DNA from: Phycomyces nitens
Lineage: Eukaryota; Mucoromycota; Mucoromycetes; Mucorales; Phycomycetaceae
Direction of reading: 5' to 3'
DNA: 64,000 nt
Assembly (NCBI GenBank): GCA_022702545.1
Contig: JAHRBC010000005.1
Location: forward strand, 4,487,501 to 4,551,500
Position numbers and translations under genes: made by a program. Each line of letters begins with the position of its first letter. The stretch's first letter is position 1. Below, piece by piece: positions 1 to 13,109 of the stretch. The notes below the pieces were generated by a model. It did no database searches. It was not told where the DNA came from and was given only the letters and a program-made list of their open reading frames with translations.

Positions 1-121
1 TTTTTTTCAAAGTATATAAAACTACGCACATACCATTTAACAATCTAAAATTTCTCTTTATAATTAATTTCCATCTTTATTATTTTTTCTATTAATTAAT
101 TAATTAATTAAACTTGAAAGG

Positions 122-2586
122 ATGTCTACAATTCACATTGATGATCAGCCAAAGTCATTTGGAAATCAATGCACAACAGCCATTCGGAATCTTCCAGCCA
201 ATTCCAAATCATACATTAGACAACTCTTCCCAATCGTAAACTGGTTACCGAGGTACAATTGGATTTGGCTGTCTGGAGATCTGGTGTGTGCAATTACAGT
301 AGGAACAATCGTAGTTCCCCAGTCAATGGCATATGGTAAATACTATCCAAATCATTATCAATAATAACATCGAGTAATATAGCAAAAATTGCAAACCTAC
401 CTCCACAATTCGGTCTCTATTCTAGCTTTGTGGGCGTCATGATATATCCACTCTTGGGAACCAGCAAAGACATTAGCATTGGTAAGATATTCCTCAATCC
501 AACCGACATTAAATCCATTGACAGGAACCACTGCAATCATGTCCCTGATGGTTGGCCAGATTGTGGCCGAAATAGTACAGACTCCAGAATATATCCAAGG
601 CATTTGGACCCTCTCTAGCGTTGCCGTAACCCTCGCCTTCTTCTCAGGAATCATCACTCTCGGCTTGGGGGTCTTGCGTCTAGGAATCCTGTTTCATTTC
701 ATCTGTCAACCCGCAATAGCAGGTTTCATGTCTGGTTCTGGAGTAACAATCATAATCAACCAACTCAACAAACTGCTCGGAATACCAGGAATCAACACTA
801 CCCAGGTGCCCTATCTTGTATTCGGACGAACTCTCCAGGGTCTTCCAAATGCCAAAGTAGATGCTGCTTTTGGGCTTATCTCTCTGGCTTGGCTCTATGG
901 TATAAAATATCTCTCAGCCTGGCTCACCAAAAAATACCCCAAACACACCACAAAGATATTCTTTTTGAACACCAGCCGTAATATAGTTGTAATCGTATTC
1001 TCAACCCTGATATCCTATCTTATCAACCACCTTGGAAACCTCCAGGTCAGTCCGTTTAACATCCTCGGAAAGGTTCCTTCTGGATTCCAAAACATGGGTG
1101 TGCCGTCACTCGACCCAAACCTGGCTTCAGTCCTGATCAAATACATGCCAGGTGTAGTGGTCTTGCTGATCATGGAACACTGTGCAATTGCAACAAGTCT
1201 TGGAAAGTCTTCTGATTACACAAGTAAGTACCATTCATTTAAAGCCAATATTTACTAATCTCCCTTTCATCAGTCAATGTCAACCAGGAAATCATTGCCA
1301 TTGGTCTCACAAATGTATTTGGATCATTCTTTTCTGCATACCCATCTACGGGTGCATTTTCTCGCACTGCAGTCATGTCAAAGTCAGGCTCACGTACTCC
1401 ACTCTCAAACGTCTTTGTTGGTATCATCGTTGTACTCGCAATCTACGTGTTTACACCTGCCTTTCAATATATTCCCAATGCTGCCCTGGCCGCTGTAATC
1501 ATGAGTGCAATTCCCGATCTATTGACTGGCCCGAGGGGCTGGATTAAACTGTGGAATATTCACCCTTCTGAGCTATTGATCTTTGCGTCTTCCTATATAA
1601 TTGCTCTCTGCACCAGAATCGACATTAGTGTGTATGTACCGGTAGGAATCTCGCTTGTCATCCAGCTCTACCGCGTTGCCCGCCCTAAATACGCTGTTCT
1701 CGGCCGATTGGAATTGCCTTTTTACGAAGAGAAACCTAAACACTTTCAGTTTCATGCATTTAATCATCCTACCCTTGGTTCCCTTGTCCGCCCAATTGGC
1801 AAAGGGATCATTTGTTTCCAGCCGCAAGAGAACCTGGTGTTCCAAAATGCAGCCTATGTGTTTGATAGACTGACGGATGAAATCAAAACAAGTACCAAAT
1901 GTGGACAGCCAATCCCAAAGAGAAAAGGCGACCAGCCGTGGAATATGATCCTGAACAAAAACGATGACAGTTCAAAGCCCTCTCTACAGGCGATTATCCT
2001 TGACCTTTCAGGTGTCCACCAAATGGACGCTACTGGGCTTGAACAATTGGTCGACACTGCCCTGATGGCCCAGCGTTATGCAGGTCACACTGTACGTTGG
2101 TTTATCGTTGTTCAGAACCCAAGTGTTCGCAAGACTCTCTTACTAGCCGGTTTTGGTCGTCAGCGAACCCAACCTTCCCACCGACCATTCACACCGGATA
2201 TTGGTTCATTTTCACCAAAGGAACCTCATAGACATACCTTTGGAGCCGAGGGATGCGTCAACAGGAATTTAGAGAAATTAAACAAGGCATGCTCGAGTGA
2301 GCAAGTACAGACCATTGAAGATGTCAATTACCATGCAATTGACCGTGCAGAACAAGGGGGCAGGTCTCACACAGACCAACCTGTGATCAAGAGTGACGCC
2401 AGTTTATCCTCAGATGGAGGTTCAGACTATTGTTATTGTGATCAAGACCGTGCTATTGATTCGACAGTCGCTCATGTCCTTGACCGTTACCCCTACTTTT
2501 TCTTTTCTCTTCAAGAAGCCACCTCTGCAGCCCTAGAGTTTATTGAAAACAACCCAATGCAAGAGGCACGCGAGATTATAGAGTGA
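122..2586 (+). CDS. SulP/SLC26 sulfate permease with C-terminal STAS domain
   Basis: Predicted plasma-membrane sulfate/proton symporter of the SulP family, bringing sulfate in for assimilation. Four exons: 122-335, 383-481, 525-1223 and 1274-2586, all GT-AG introns of 43-50 nt, giving about 774 residues, normal for fungal SUL1/SUL2-type permeases. The start of the family is recognisable: a short hydrophilic N-terminus, then the first membrane segment followed by VPQSMAYA and the glycine/proline-rich loop. Later segments are hydrophobic throughout, with YPSTGAFSRTAV typical of the core. The STAS domain lies near residues 560-650 (LDLSGVHQMDATGLEQLVDT), followed by a long polar tail. It is the first gene in the window; its promoter is only partly included. 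Substrate is inferred from family; other anions are possible. Confidence 0.93.
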
Positions 2587-3896
2587 TATCTAGGCTATTC
2601 CCCTGAACTTTCAAATATACATATATAAAAAATCTCTAGGAAAACCATCAGTAACCAGATCAAAACTATGCTCCTGACAACTACGTGCTTTCATATAATA
2701 GCATGATTGGCTGGGATGCCAAAAGCTTATATCGGTTGTGATGCAATTTAAAACATACTTTTATAATCATAAAACGACGTATGTGAAATTGTCCCCATGG
2801 TAACCAGATATCAATTTGAGTTTAAGCTTTGTTTCTTGATCATCTGTCTTTGTACCAAATTTCCCACCTTTTATTAAAATATCCATTAATAGAAGGATTA
2901 AGAATTATATCTAATAAAACTTTTATATATATTTAACTAAACCAATAGTTTTTTTGTGCAGGCAACTTGTGATGACAGGTGCATAACTTGGCTCTGCAAC
3001 GTGATCATTTGTAATTTACTCAAAGTTTCCAAGAAAATGGCCTTTTTGAGACGTGTTTAAAGGTTGGATAATGTTTTTTTTTGACTTACGTTTTAGGTAT
3101 GAAACCTTTTTATACATGGGTTAATTTTGGCTTTAGGTTTGCGATTTTTTTTAAAAAAAGCTATTGTTTCCATGACAATGAACAATTCTTGAATTGAACA
3201 CTTGTTAATATCACAAATTATATTATTATTTCTGCAATTTCAATCTTCCACAATTTAGAATATCCAAAATTGGAAACGGTTTGGACATGCAAGCATTATT
3301 TCTTTCTTTGGTTAGATTTATTGGCATCCTTGCAAAAAGATGAACTTGTACCTGAAGAGTACTTTATATTGAAACATTGGTGACGTAGTATTCATCATAT
3401 ATATATGTATATAAAAACCATGGTTTCTTCAGGTCCAACAATCTCGGTATTCCATAGGGTTCTGTGACGTAGATTCTCAGCAATCTCTCTGCTTATCGCT
3501 TCTAACCAAACTAGAATAAACCATTCTAAAAAGGCAAGACAGCAGTTACAAGATCTCTCCATCTATATTCTTCTTTACCTTGACTCTCCAGATAAATAAG
3601 AGTCCTTTTGTATATACAGTATTCATAAACATACATGATCCTTTTGTTGGTTCCAAGACACTTTCTAGGGTAGTCCAATACTCAATATAAAAAAGACCAT
3701 ACAAGCAAGGCAAATTATATTTCCTCAAAAAGAACCACTCAATTCTGCTCACATTGATTGGCCCAAATACCAAAGTGACTATCTTTTTCTTGATGCCATG
3801 CAAACCCGAATCGACCATTTTTGTTCATCTATCTAGCAATTCCACTTTTCCTTTTTTTATATATCGTCATATCATAAAAATACAAAACGAAAAAGA
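2587..3896. other. Intergenic spacer, AT-rich, no gene seen
   Basis: Spacer of 1.3 kb between the sulfate permease and the Ert1-like gene. It is AT-rich with short homopolymers and an alternating TA stretch near 3400-3415 (TATATATATGTATATAAAA), which could be a TATA-type element for the downstream gene but lies about 480 bp from its start codon. Short open frames here have no protein-like composition. Confidence 0.6.
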
Positions 3897-5973
3897 ATGT
3901 CTTCAATGGACCCTGCACAGGATCCATCCAAAAACCCTCAAGCGCAAAAACCAACACAGCGCAAGAAAAAGGCCACCCGAGCCTGTATTCATTGTCAAAA
4001 GGTAAATTCAATATATCATTTCAAAAATGGACAATCATTAACTGGTCTTCAAGGCTCATTTAACCTGCAATGACTGTAAGAATTTTCTCTAGAAAGCAAT
4101 ATGGGTCTCTTGTCGATAAAATATATTTAAACAAATAGATTTGAATACATTTAATCTATAGCTCGTCCATGCCAGCGCTGTATCAAACGAGATCTCGCAT
4201 CGACATGCACAGACGGTGCACGCAAGAAAGCAAAGTATCTTCAGGACACACAAGGTAAATCTGATGGTAAAGAAGGGCAATTACTGTGTCCCATACCTTG
4301 TCACTATACTTGCCATGTAATAGAATATAGTGTTTACAGAATAAAGAATATATATATATACGTTTATTTGTTTGCATGCAAAGAAAAACTTATCATGTAG
4401 TAGAGATACAGCTTGAGGCACAACAACAACAGCAAAACACTGCCTTTCCACCTTCATCAGTCCCAACTGGATTACCAGATCTCAATACACCTGTCGATCA
4501 ACAATCCTGTGTGAGCAATGGTTGGCCCTGTGCTTTTTTTTATATATGATACAGATATAATTGAGTCTTGAGCACAGCCCAGATCTAATTCATATTTATT
4601 ACAATCATCTTTATAGACGGTTTGATGTCTATTGACTCTAGTCGACTGATTGGAATGAGTGACTACAATTATGGATTTGGATCTGCAGCGGCAAATCTAG
4701 AATATTCCATACTCTCATCTATGCTTGGATCTCCTCTCCATGGCCTTGTAGACCAAATATCAAATCCACCCCAACCTCCATTCAATGCCAATACCAATTC
4801 CAATGCAAATGCCAATGCCTGGCCTCAGCAAGATGTATCCTCAAGCGACCTATCAAACACAAAGATTGTTTCGATTAGCAATACTGGGCTAGATAGTCAT
4901 GGCGACAATTCAAACATATCAAATCCTACACCCAATGTTCAACAAAATACCCCCTTTCTGATCTCGCCTGCACAATCAGACAATATCCAATATCAGAATC
5001 AGAATCAGAATCAGCTTGGCAATCAGCAAGTACCAGAAACACCGGGGTATTTTGGACATGGCAAGAAGCGAACCACAAATGTGACCCCAGAGATGATTTA
5101 CAACAATATAAAAAAGCCATTTAGCTATGCAGACGGATTCCACTATCTGATTAGTTATGTTCGTCAAAAGTAAGTTACATGAAAAAAAAAGGCCAGAGTA
5201 TAATGCTTATATACAGTAATCATATAGAATGACTCGCGAGGATCTGATGAGGATCAGTCGAGCATTGGCATTATTTAGACCATCCATACTGGCATCAATG
5301 ATGAATCTGACAGAACATGATCTGATATTCACAGAAAGGTGTCTGCAAAGAACACTAATGGTAAGTACTTTTAAAACGAGGTTTAGAATGGAGCCAGGTG
5401 GGCTAGACCAATTGAATAAAAGAGCCTTTGGTTGTGGTTATGTAATTCACTTTTACCTCTGTCTTTATTTTGTAAAAGTGTGGATTCTGATTTGTTTGTT
5501 AATAGGAATATGAGAAACTCATCAGTTATTCAGGTACACCAACTGTAGTGTGGAGACGTACGGGTGAAATCACCCTGGTAGGAAAAGAGTTTTCTCTACT
5601 GACCCAATGGTCTCGAGATGCTCTATTGAGCAAAAAGTCATTTATTTTCGAGGTAAAAATATCAATTATATTGTTAAGAATAGGGAATTGATTTATCGTT
5701 ATTTTTTAAATAGTTGATGAGCAACCCTTCTGCAGTCGAGTATTGGGAAAAGTATGCTCTTCATGCCTTTGACAATACCGATTCAGCTGTCTACAGCTCA
5801 TGTATTCTCCTCAGTCCAACAAAACGAGCCATACCTTGCACTTTTTGCTTTACCATCAAACGCGACATTTTTGATTTACCGAGTGTGATTATTGGAAATG
5901 TAAGTGTCCTTATAGATGTTCTATATGGTTAATCTTACATGACCTCGAATAGTTTCTACCCATCTTGTCTTGA
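3897..5973 (+). CDS. Ert1/AcuK-type Zn(II)2Cys6 transcription factor with PAS domain
   Basis: Predicted nuclear regulator of gluconeogenesis and non-fermentable carbon use (Ert1/AcuK/AcuM family). Nine exons: 3897-4001, 4054-4075 (22 nt), 4162-4254, 4401-4508, 4617-5169, 5228-5360, 5506-5652, 5714-5899 and 5953-5973; about 455 residues. The zinc cluster is at residues 24-56: ACIHCQKAHLTC, then [16 protein letters not shown], with the family-typical tail [13 protein letters not shown]. An Asn/Gln-rich linker follows, then a PAS-like region near residues 320-450 ([16 protein letters not shown]). The exon 4 donor is placed at 4509 (GTGTGA) because the neighbouring frame would run into a stop. 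The exon 9 end is short but matches the usual FLPIL C-terminus. Target genes are inferred from the family only. Confidence 0.88.
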
Positions 5974-6183
5974 GCCAGAGATCATCAAACAAGAAAGCCA
6001 ACAAGGCGGGGGGTTCTTTTTTTTTTGTAATTCATTCTTCATATTTTTGCATACAGTAAAATTGCTTTTATATTTATAAAAGGACAAGGTGTTTTCATAA
6101 TATCTTGGTGTCTATATCCAGAATATGCAATCTACTAGTTATTTAATCTAGGTTTGGTTAAAGAAGATGGTCTATTGTCCATA

Positions 6184-8055
6184 TCATTGCTCAATTGTTT
6201 TCGGGAGAATCCTCCAAAAGGTTTCCCCAGGCAAAGAGTGGGCTGTAACATAACACTCGACAATAACTCTAGACTTGAATGCAACATATCCTCGACCAAG
6301 ATCCTTTTCCCATTCATGTCGAGGCACACATCCATTTCTGGTGCGCCTTTTACTACTAGTCTCACAAAGATTGCTATTGAACACGAAATGCTTAAAGTAT
6401 TTCTGGGCTTGTTGGACCTCTGGAACCGAAAGTTCTCGACAGGCATCTGTGTCTTGACTAGCTCCAAAGTAATGAAACCAAAGGATATCTTTCGAGGCAG
6501 AACATTTGGTCATTTCAACGCTGGATTCAAGGAATGGAACTGAACGGTGTCCAATGGCAAGAAGGTTGATTCGACTGTCGTGTCGAATGTCGTTTGCAGG
6601 ATAAAAGCTCACATTGTGAAGATGAAGGTCTAAAAAACGTGTTTGAGACATGTCTATAGAGAATTCACCAGTGTCTTTGGACATATTCACAAACACCCTG
6701 ACATTATTTATCCGCAGATGCTGAAGATCTTTGCAGCAAACTGACAAGTATTCCAGTACACATTCCTGGATTTCTCCATTTTCGACACACAAGACTTGTA
6801 ATCCACTGGGCTCAATAGTATCAAATGTGCTCGAGTTAAGTTCAAGTGATCCCGGAGAAACCTTCAAGACCTTTAGGGCTTTACAGTCATTCAAGAGGAT
6901 ATCAATCGATATATGGATGGTGTACCATTCGAGACGCAGACAAACAAGATTTGAAAAATATCGAAGGGACAGGCGGCTTCTTTTGTTGAGATCACTTCTT
7001 GGCAAACATCCCTTGAGACACAGTTTCCGAATCGTGCTATTATAGAGGCGTGTGGCATATGTTATATTGTTCTCTAGACAGTCAACACTCCCCGAAAACC
7101 GAGCTGATTCGTAGGTTAGGCTTTCGACTGGTATATAGTAAGGGCAAAAGAGGTCTTGCATTGTTGTGTATAGTTCGTCAATTGGTCCTATGGTACGGAC
7201 AGTCTCTGTACGCAGGTTAGGAAACACTGGTGGAAGAGTAGCAAGAAGTGTCTCGGTCGGTCTGCGATTGATAAGCGGAGAATCATAATGACAGTTCAAA
7301 ACCCATACGATTTCTTCGAGGTTTGGGTATTTACAAGCATAGTAATAAAGCCACAACAGATCACGGTTTCCAAGGTATAGGGTTGCTGATCTTATTCGCT
7401 TTACTGCCACAATCATCTCAAGCTTCTCCTGCTCTTTATGGGTGAGCTCTTTTGCCAAAGGATAGATCGAGATGTTCTCCAGGTGAGGTAAAAAAGCGTG
7501 AATCGACTCGTAATCTTCCATGGTGAATTGAATGGTTTTCTGTCGAGAAGAGTGATTTATACAAAGTTCCTTGAGAAGTGGTAGGCATGAAATGATCTCT
7601 AGCACCTTGTCCTTTGCACCATTGAACCCAAGCCCACTTGAGTCAATCGTAAGTAGGGTCAGGTTTGCCCACAGTTTCCAATCTGACTTTCCAAAACTGC
7701 AGGCATTCAGGGTGTGGTGACCCATCTCTAGTCTTTGCACGAGTGGAAAACTCTGCTGGAGTTTCTGGAGATCCTTGTCGCCAACTTTTACAAAATCGCA
7801 AAGATACAAGGCTTGTATATATGAGCTATATTTGTGATATACAGGTGTGCTACACACTTGGTCCAGTCTAACTTGCTTCTTTATGAAAAAGCGCTTCCAC
7901 AGGAGTTCTTCAAATGGTGACTGCCAGGACCTACACACAAGCACACAAACTCGCTGATTTCTCACATTTAAAAAGCCTGCGATATTTGAAAGGATTTCAA
8001 ACGGGAGGTCGGACGCCAACATTGAGAGAGAAAGAAGTACGATTGGTATTTCCAA
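6184..8055 (-). CDS. F-box protein with leucine-rich-repeat-like C-terminus
   Basis: Intronless gene of 623 codons. Residues about 13-60 form an F-box (SDLPFEILSNIAGFL, then VCVLVCRSW and ELLWKRFF), the module that binds Skp1 in SCF ubiquitin ligases. The rest has irregular repeats of L-x-x-L-x-L with Cys/Asn spacing (for example LKVLKVSPGSLEL and LQHLRINNVRVFV), as in substrate-binding leucine-rich repeats. The substrate is unknown. A second in-frame Met at residue 12, genomic 8022, sits directly before the F-box and could be the true start. Such F-box/LRR proteins form large expanded families in Mucoromycota. Its 3' end lies 210 bp from the convergent Ert1-like gene. Confidence 0.85.
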   Translation of the reverse strand: MEIPIVLLSLSMLASDLPFEILSNIAGFLNVRNQRVCVLVCRSWQSPFEELLWKRFFIKKQVRLDQVCSTPVYHKYSSYIQALYLCDFVKVGDKDLQKLQQSFPLVQRLEMGHHTLNACSFGKSDWKLWANLTLLTIDSSGLGFNGAKDKVLEIISCLPLLKELCINHSSRQKTIQFTMEDYESIHAFLPHLENISIYPLAKELTHKEQEKLEMIVAVKRIRSATLYLGNRDLLWLYYYACKYPNLEEIVWVLNCHYDSPLINRRPTETLLATLPPVFPNLRTETVRTIGPIDELYTTMQDLFCPYYIPVESLTYESARFSGSVDCLENNITYATRLYNSTIRKLCLKGCLPRSDLNKRSRLSLRYFSNLVCLRLEWYTIHISIDILLNDCKALKVLKVSPGSLELNSSTFDTIEPSGLQVLCVENGEIQECVLEYLSVCCKDLQHLRINNVRVFVNMSKDTGEFSIDMSQTRFLDLHLHNVSFYPANDIRHDSRINLLAIGHRSVPFLESSVEMTKCSASKDILWFHYFGASQDTDACRELSVPEVQQAQKYFKHFVFNSNLCETSSKRRTRNGCVPRHEWEKDLGRGYVAFKSRVIVECYVTAHSLPGETFWRILPKTIEQ

Positions 8056-10182
8056 GAGGCAAACAAATCATCTCATTTCTTTTTTACCCCTCCATCAAAT
8101 GTACAAATATAGCTTTCTTGTCACTCCAGAATTAGTCAAGGAGAACCTTGATGACGCGCTTAGTGCCGATATTCATACAACAAGAAACTTTATTTACCCA
8201 ATCTCTATTAGGTTTCCTTTATTATGTCTTTACTCCTGTTCCAATCCATGGCCCATTGTGTCTATCAATAGTGGTTTCAAAAATAAATGTACCAGATTGA
8301 TAGCTGGATATTGAGAATTACTCCCTCTTGGAACATTCATTGTATTCCAAGCCACCAAGAGCCATCGCTTTATTTTAAAGCCTTTGACCTTGTAATTTAT
8401 TCATCAGAATCCAAGGAATCTACAGACTATTCCTTGACTCTGAAATGGGTTTTTGGCCCTCTTTCAAGCAGGTGGACAGAGTCTTGTCGAGTGAGATTTT
8501 GGTCTTGTCAAGTTGGTAATTTCTCTTAAAACATAATGTAGTACAGTCACTATATTAGAGTGGAATACAAACTCCACAAGCTATAGTCTTTACTAGAGGT
8601 CTTTAGCGTCCAAGGAAAGCCAAATATTATAGTCTAGAAAGAAACTATGAGCAAGCTGAGAAATAAAGTAGATTATTATTATTTTTAAATAATAATAATA
8701 ATAATAATAATAGTTCTCCGTCTTTATTTCTTTGGATGCGAAAGAAGAGCTTGAGTACAATGAATTGCTTCTTCTTTTTTTAGGTCAAGGCAAGAAAAAA
8801 AAAGTATTCTTATTAGAGTGTATGACAGGATTGTATATTTATACTACACATTATTAACCTGCAGAAACCGGCCACTAATACCGACGAACCGGCCAACAAA
8901 AATATGTGTCTTTTATATATATATATATATATTACTCTTGAGAAAAAGAACTGGTACTTGTTTATGGATATACCGCTTTTATATACATCTGACTGACTTA
9001 AAGACAAATATAAAGAGACATGGAAAACACATCATTGCTCATTTCAGTTCTCAACCCAAAATATGTGTAGTGTGGATATGACACTTGCCAATGTGCCGTT
9101 GACAATGTATTACACTGCTCAGAATCAGCTTTATAGGCCAAGGGACAATTTTTTATGGCCAAGTAGGAGACATTATAATGATCTGGATAAATATGCATCT
9201 GTCATATGAAAGATTAGAAGCAATTCATATGATTCCTGTATATACCAATATAACATTGGATGCTTTTAGAGAGCTGCAACTGACTAAAGAGAATACCTCG
9301 ACATGCATGCTATGGAGACCAAAAAGAGTAGTTTTAATAATATATGTCTAGCTGTTATATTGCTTAATTGAAAAGAACAAATAAATGGCCACACTCCCCC
9401 AAAAAAAAACACCCTTCTTTTTACTTTATTTTATTCATTCGTTTGCCAATATTTTTTATGAGCACCAGAGATAGAGCGACTGATCTATAGCCAAGACCTT
9501 TTCAACTTGAAATAGCTCTACTCTCCATTAACACCTCTATAGTCATTTATCGACATCAAGTATCCTGTTTAATTCTCACCTTGGACAATCATAGATTAAT
9601 TATTTTATATTATTCAAACAAACAGAAATACACTATGAATGGAACAGGGTTATTAGGATAATGAGAAAACTATTGTCTCCAAGGTGTAAAATCCAAGCAG
9701 TGGAAATATAGTAACAATAGGCTGTGTTGCCCATAGTCTCCTTGTCCCCTCACTTTATGGATTAGTTCCCAAAAAATATTGCTACAAGGACAATATTCTG
9801 TAAATATTTGGTAGATGGTAATGTCAGAAATATATAAAAAAAAGTATTTACCATTGGCATTTAACCACTACTCAATTAAAGACATGTCATTCAACCCAAG
9901 ATCATGAAACAATCATAATAATACACTGGTGCAAGAGAAAATATGGTTAATAGCAATACAACCCTACTTTCGAAATACTTGGGATATTGTGCTATATATA
10001 TATATATGGACCCCTTCCAGTTACATAATGGTTCTTTGACAATAGAAAACTATACACACACATGTATATACATATATTTATGACGTAGGATTCACCTCTC
10101 TTAATCCACCTGTCAAAATAAAATAATAAAAATAAAATCCATCAAAGACAGTTTTTTTTCTTTTACGTTTTCCAGTTCACTA
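8056..10182. other. 2.1-kb intergenic spacer, no gene seen
   Basis: AT-rich spacer between the divergently transcribed F-box gene and the APC3-like gene. It includes an AAT microsatellite at about 8689-8712, a TA run near 8918-8931 and another near 9996-10008. None of the short open frames has domain-like composition or plausible splicing partners. No RNA gene was recognised by eye. Confidence 0.55.
8689..8712. repeat. AAT trinucleotide microsatellite
   Basis: About eight AAT units in the spacer upstream of the F-box gene, preceded by a short ATT stretch in the opposite phase, so the two could pair as a small hairpin. Confidence 0.9.
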
Positions 10183-12879
10183 ATGAATTGTAACACCTCC
10201 ACGGAAGCATGGTGTCTTTTATCATTGATCAACAAAGACATTGATCAGTTTAATTACAAGAATGCCATTCTCTTGTCAGAACGTCTTTATTCGATCGACA
10301 GAGGAAATGAAGATTACAAATTCATGTATGCGAAATCGCTTTTCCTAAACGGTGATCTCAATGGAGCGCATCGGGTCTTATTAAAGTCTTTCTCGATCCA
10401 ATGCGTAAATCTATTCTCGAGATGCTGTTTGATACTTGGAGACAAGGAGAACGCAGAAGAAAACAAAATTCAATTGTGGCGTCAAGGTGTCAAGGCTTTG
10501 AAAGACATCATCAGCTCAAAAAAGGAAGAAACAAGAGATTCTCATTCATGGGGTGATGGTAATCCGACCAACATTCCTCTAATCCATCTCACTTATTCCA
10601 TCCAACCATAAAATACTTGTATGCACATAGACCTTGTTTGTACAACCCTGCGCGCTTATATCCCAACCAGATCAACACTGGACAGTCTTCTCGGAGAACT
10701 TTACAAGAGATTGCAAAACATACATGGCTCAGTCTATTCATTCCATCAGTCTGTTATTGCCAATCCATTCAATCTAGGAGCATATATGGAACTATGTGAA
10801 CTAGGACCAGATGTAGATACATTTGATGTCCACCAAGTACTCAAGACTGCATTTATGGACTTTAAAGAATCTACAACAATACTTGATACTTCGGGTCCCA
10901 CCCAAGTTCCTAAACCACCTGTACCATCATCAATCGATATCCATTTCACAAAAAGATCTCCAGACAAGAATCCACGTTGGGAAATACCTGCGATGCGCAG
11001 CAATCATTATGATGTGAGTCTTGATCAGCTAAGAGGAATCCTCCATGAAGCACCAGAAATCACAGACGATGAATTTGACACGATTCAGCCCCCACGGTAA
11101 ACATCCTTTCTTCTTCATCTAACCCACTGATTTTCTGACTATATATTGCTAATCATATCCGTAACTCGGTTTTAGAGGAGAACGCGAGATTGAAAAGGAT
11201 AAATATATCGATAAGCTTGGAGAAGAAATTGAACAAAAGAAGATGGAGGAGATGATTAGAACAAAGCATGGATTATACCAGAAAAAATTTGATGATGGGT
11301 TGGAAAGCTCTAGTATCAAAATCCCACTCGACGAAGAATATTCCTTGGATCAATCGTTTTCATCTGTTATCGAAAAGGCCCCTCGTCTAGAGATGGATTC
11401 TGCACTTGATATTCTGGCGTAAGTCATAGTTCTGCACACTGTTAGTCAATCCTACCATTATAACCCCTCTTTGGCTATCAACATATCATTCATTATTTTA
11501 GAGAAGGTAAAGATCTTGAAAACACCGAGCATCCTGAAAAGAGAGTAAGGACGAGATAGGATTGTTGAGACATTAGATATTTACAAACGAACAAATCATA
11601 TTAGCAAAAAACTACACACAAGTCTTCTTTTTCAGAAGATGTAGAAACAAAAGAAAGCATTGCTGGATTATTTGGTGAAGTAGAGTCTACCGAGATATCC
11701 ACAAAGGACACAAAGGTAATAGACAATAATAACAATAAGAATCCAAGAAATATTAAGTATATTATTTCTTCTTCTTCTTTCTCCTCAAGACCCGCGAACT
11801 GTATCGATATTTCCACATCACTTCCACATCACCTAGTGATACTATACATGCTATAAAAAGTGATATAATTAAAGCAATGAACCGAGTATTGGGTGTGATA
11901 CGAATCCTAGCCGAGGCCCATGCTCACCAAGCTTCATACAGATGCCGAGAACTAGCCTTTTCACTCCAGAGTCTTGATGATCAACAATATGAGTCGCCCA
12001 GAGTCTTATGTCTCTTGGGAAACTCGTTTTATAATTTTGCAGACTATGAAAATGTAAGCACTCGACCATTCTGTACATAATTTCATACTTCTAAAAGAAA
12101 TGGTACGTTTGTTCAAACAGTTTTTTTTGTCTATATCTTTATCTTTACCTCTATATAGGCCCGAATCTTTTTCAGACATGCATTCGCTATTGCCCCTTGG
12201 TTCTGTGAAAGTCTTCCAGTCTACTCTACATGTTTGCTCTATCTCGAAAATGAAATAGAATTAAACTTGCTGGCGTATGATGTCAAGCATAACATCTCGC
12301 ACAAGTATGAAGCATACGTTGTTGCTGGAAACTGGGCTAAATGTGCCCGAGGAACCGAAGAAGCCTTTAAGATGTACAGAAAAGCCGTGGAGGCAAATCC
12401 TAGAAGATCCTATGGATATAATCTACTGGGCTGTGAAGAAGCTGATAGCAAAAATTGGTTGAATGCCAAGACACAATTTATGAAATGTATTCTCGCAAAT
12501 AAGCGCTCGTTTGTCGGCTGGTAAGAATCTAGATGCAAATGGAGTAAAAGACAAAGGCTAAATTTGATAAATTAGGTACGGTATGGCGACAGCTCATAAA
12601 GCCATGGGAGAACTCTTGGAAGCACTTCCATTATTAACTGAAGCAATTCGCCTGAATCCGTACCATCCTATTCTATTAAATACCATGGCAGAGGTATTTT
12701 ATTTTGTATTCTATAGAGTATTAATGTAGAGCTGGATAGCTGAAAAGATTGCAATTTAGCTAAATCTTGATTTGGGAGAACATACAAAGGCTCTGAAATA
12801 CGCCGAAAGATCTTATCTTATTAAGCCATCCGAGGAAACTGATAAACTTCGACAAAACATCCTTTCTTTATGTATTTGA
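10183..12879 (+). CDS. APC3/Cdc27-like TPR subunit of the anaphase-promoting complex
   Basis: Predicted scaffold/activator-binding subunit of the APC/C ubiquitin ligase. Nine exons: 10183-10558, 10631-11096, 11176-11418, 11502-11544, 11605-11715, 11790-12053, 12159-12520, 12576-12693 and 12760-12879; about 700 residues, near the usual Cdc27 size. The N-terminus carries the Apc3 region (NYKNAILLSERLY as in FLAERLYAE of other Cdc27 proteins; GELYKRLQNIHGSVYSFHQS; NPFNLGAYMELCELG). The C-terminus has TPR repeats with the Cdc27 hallmarks YSTCLLYLENEIELNLLA and WYGMATAHKAMGELLEA. The middle is a low-conservation linker. The sequence is divergent: for example VVAGN replaces the common VVGNC region, so it may be a fast-evolving orthologue or a paralogue. 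Confidence 0.82.
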
Positions 12880-13109
12880 ATATGGTTTGTAACAAGAGTA
12901 AATTTAAAATTAATACTATTCATGAAAACAAAAACAAAAAATATTGAATACTGTGGATTATAATGAATAAAAAAACATTTATTTTGTCTACATTACCAAG
13001 ACCATATAAATATATCCAAATCCACAAAAAACTAATAACCAAACGTAGCCCATGTATGAAAGAATATATGGAAAGTTATCATACACAAAATAGGTTAAGT
13101 ATCCCATTA

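Noticed and set aside
8287..8529. 80-residue plus-strand frame upstream of the F-box gene
   Set aside because: No domain, AT-biased, and no neighbouring exons; likely chance.
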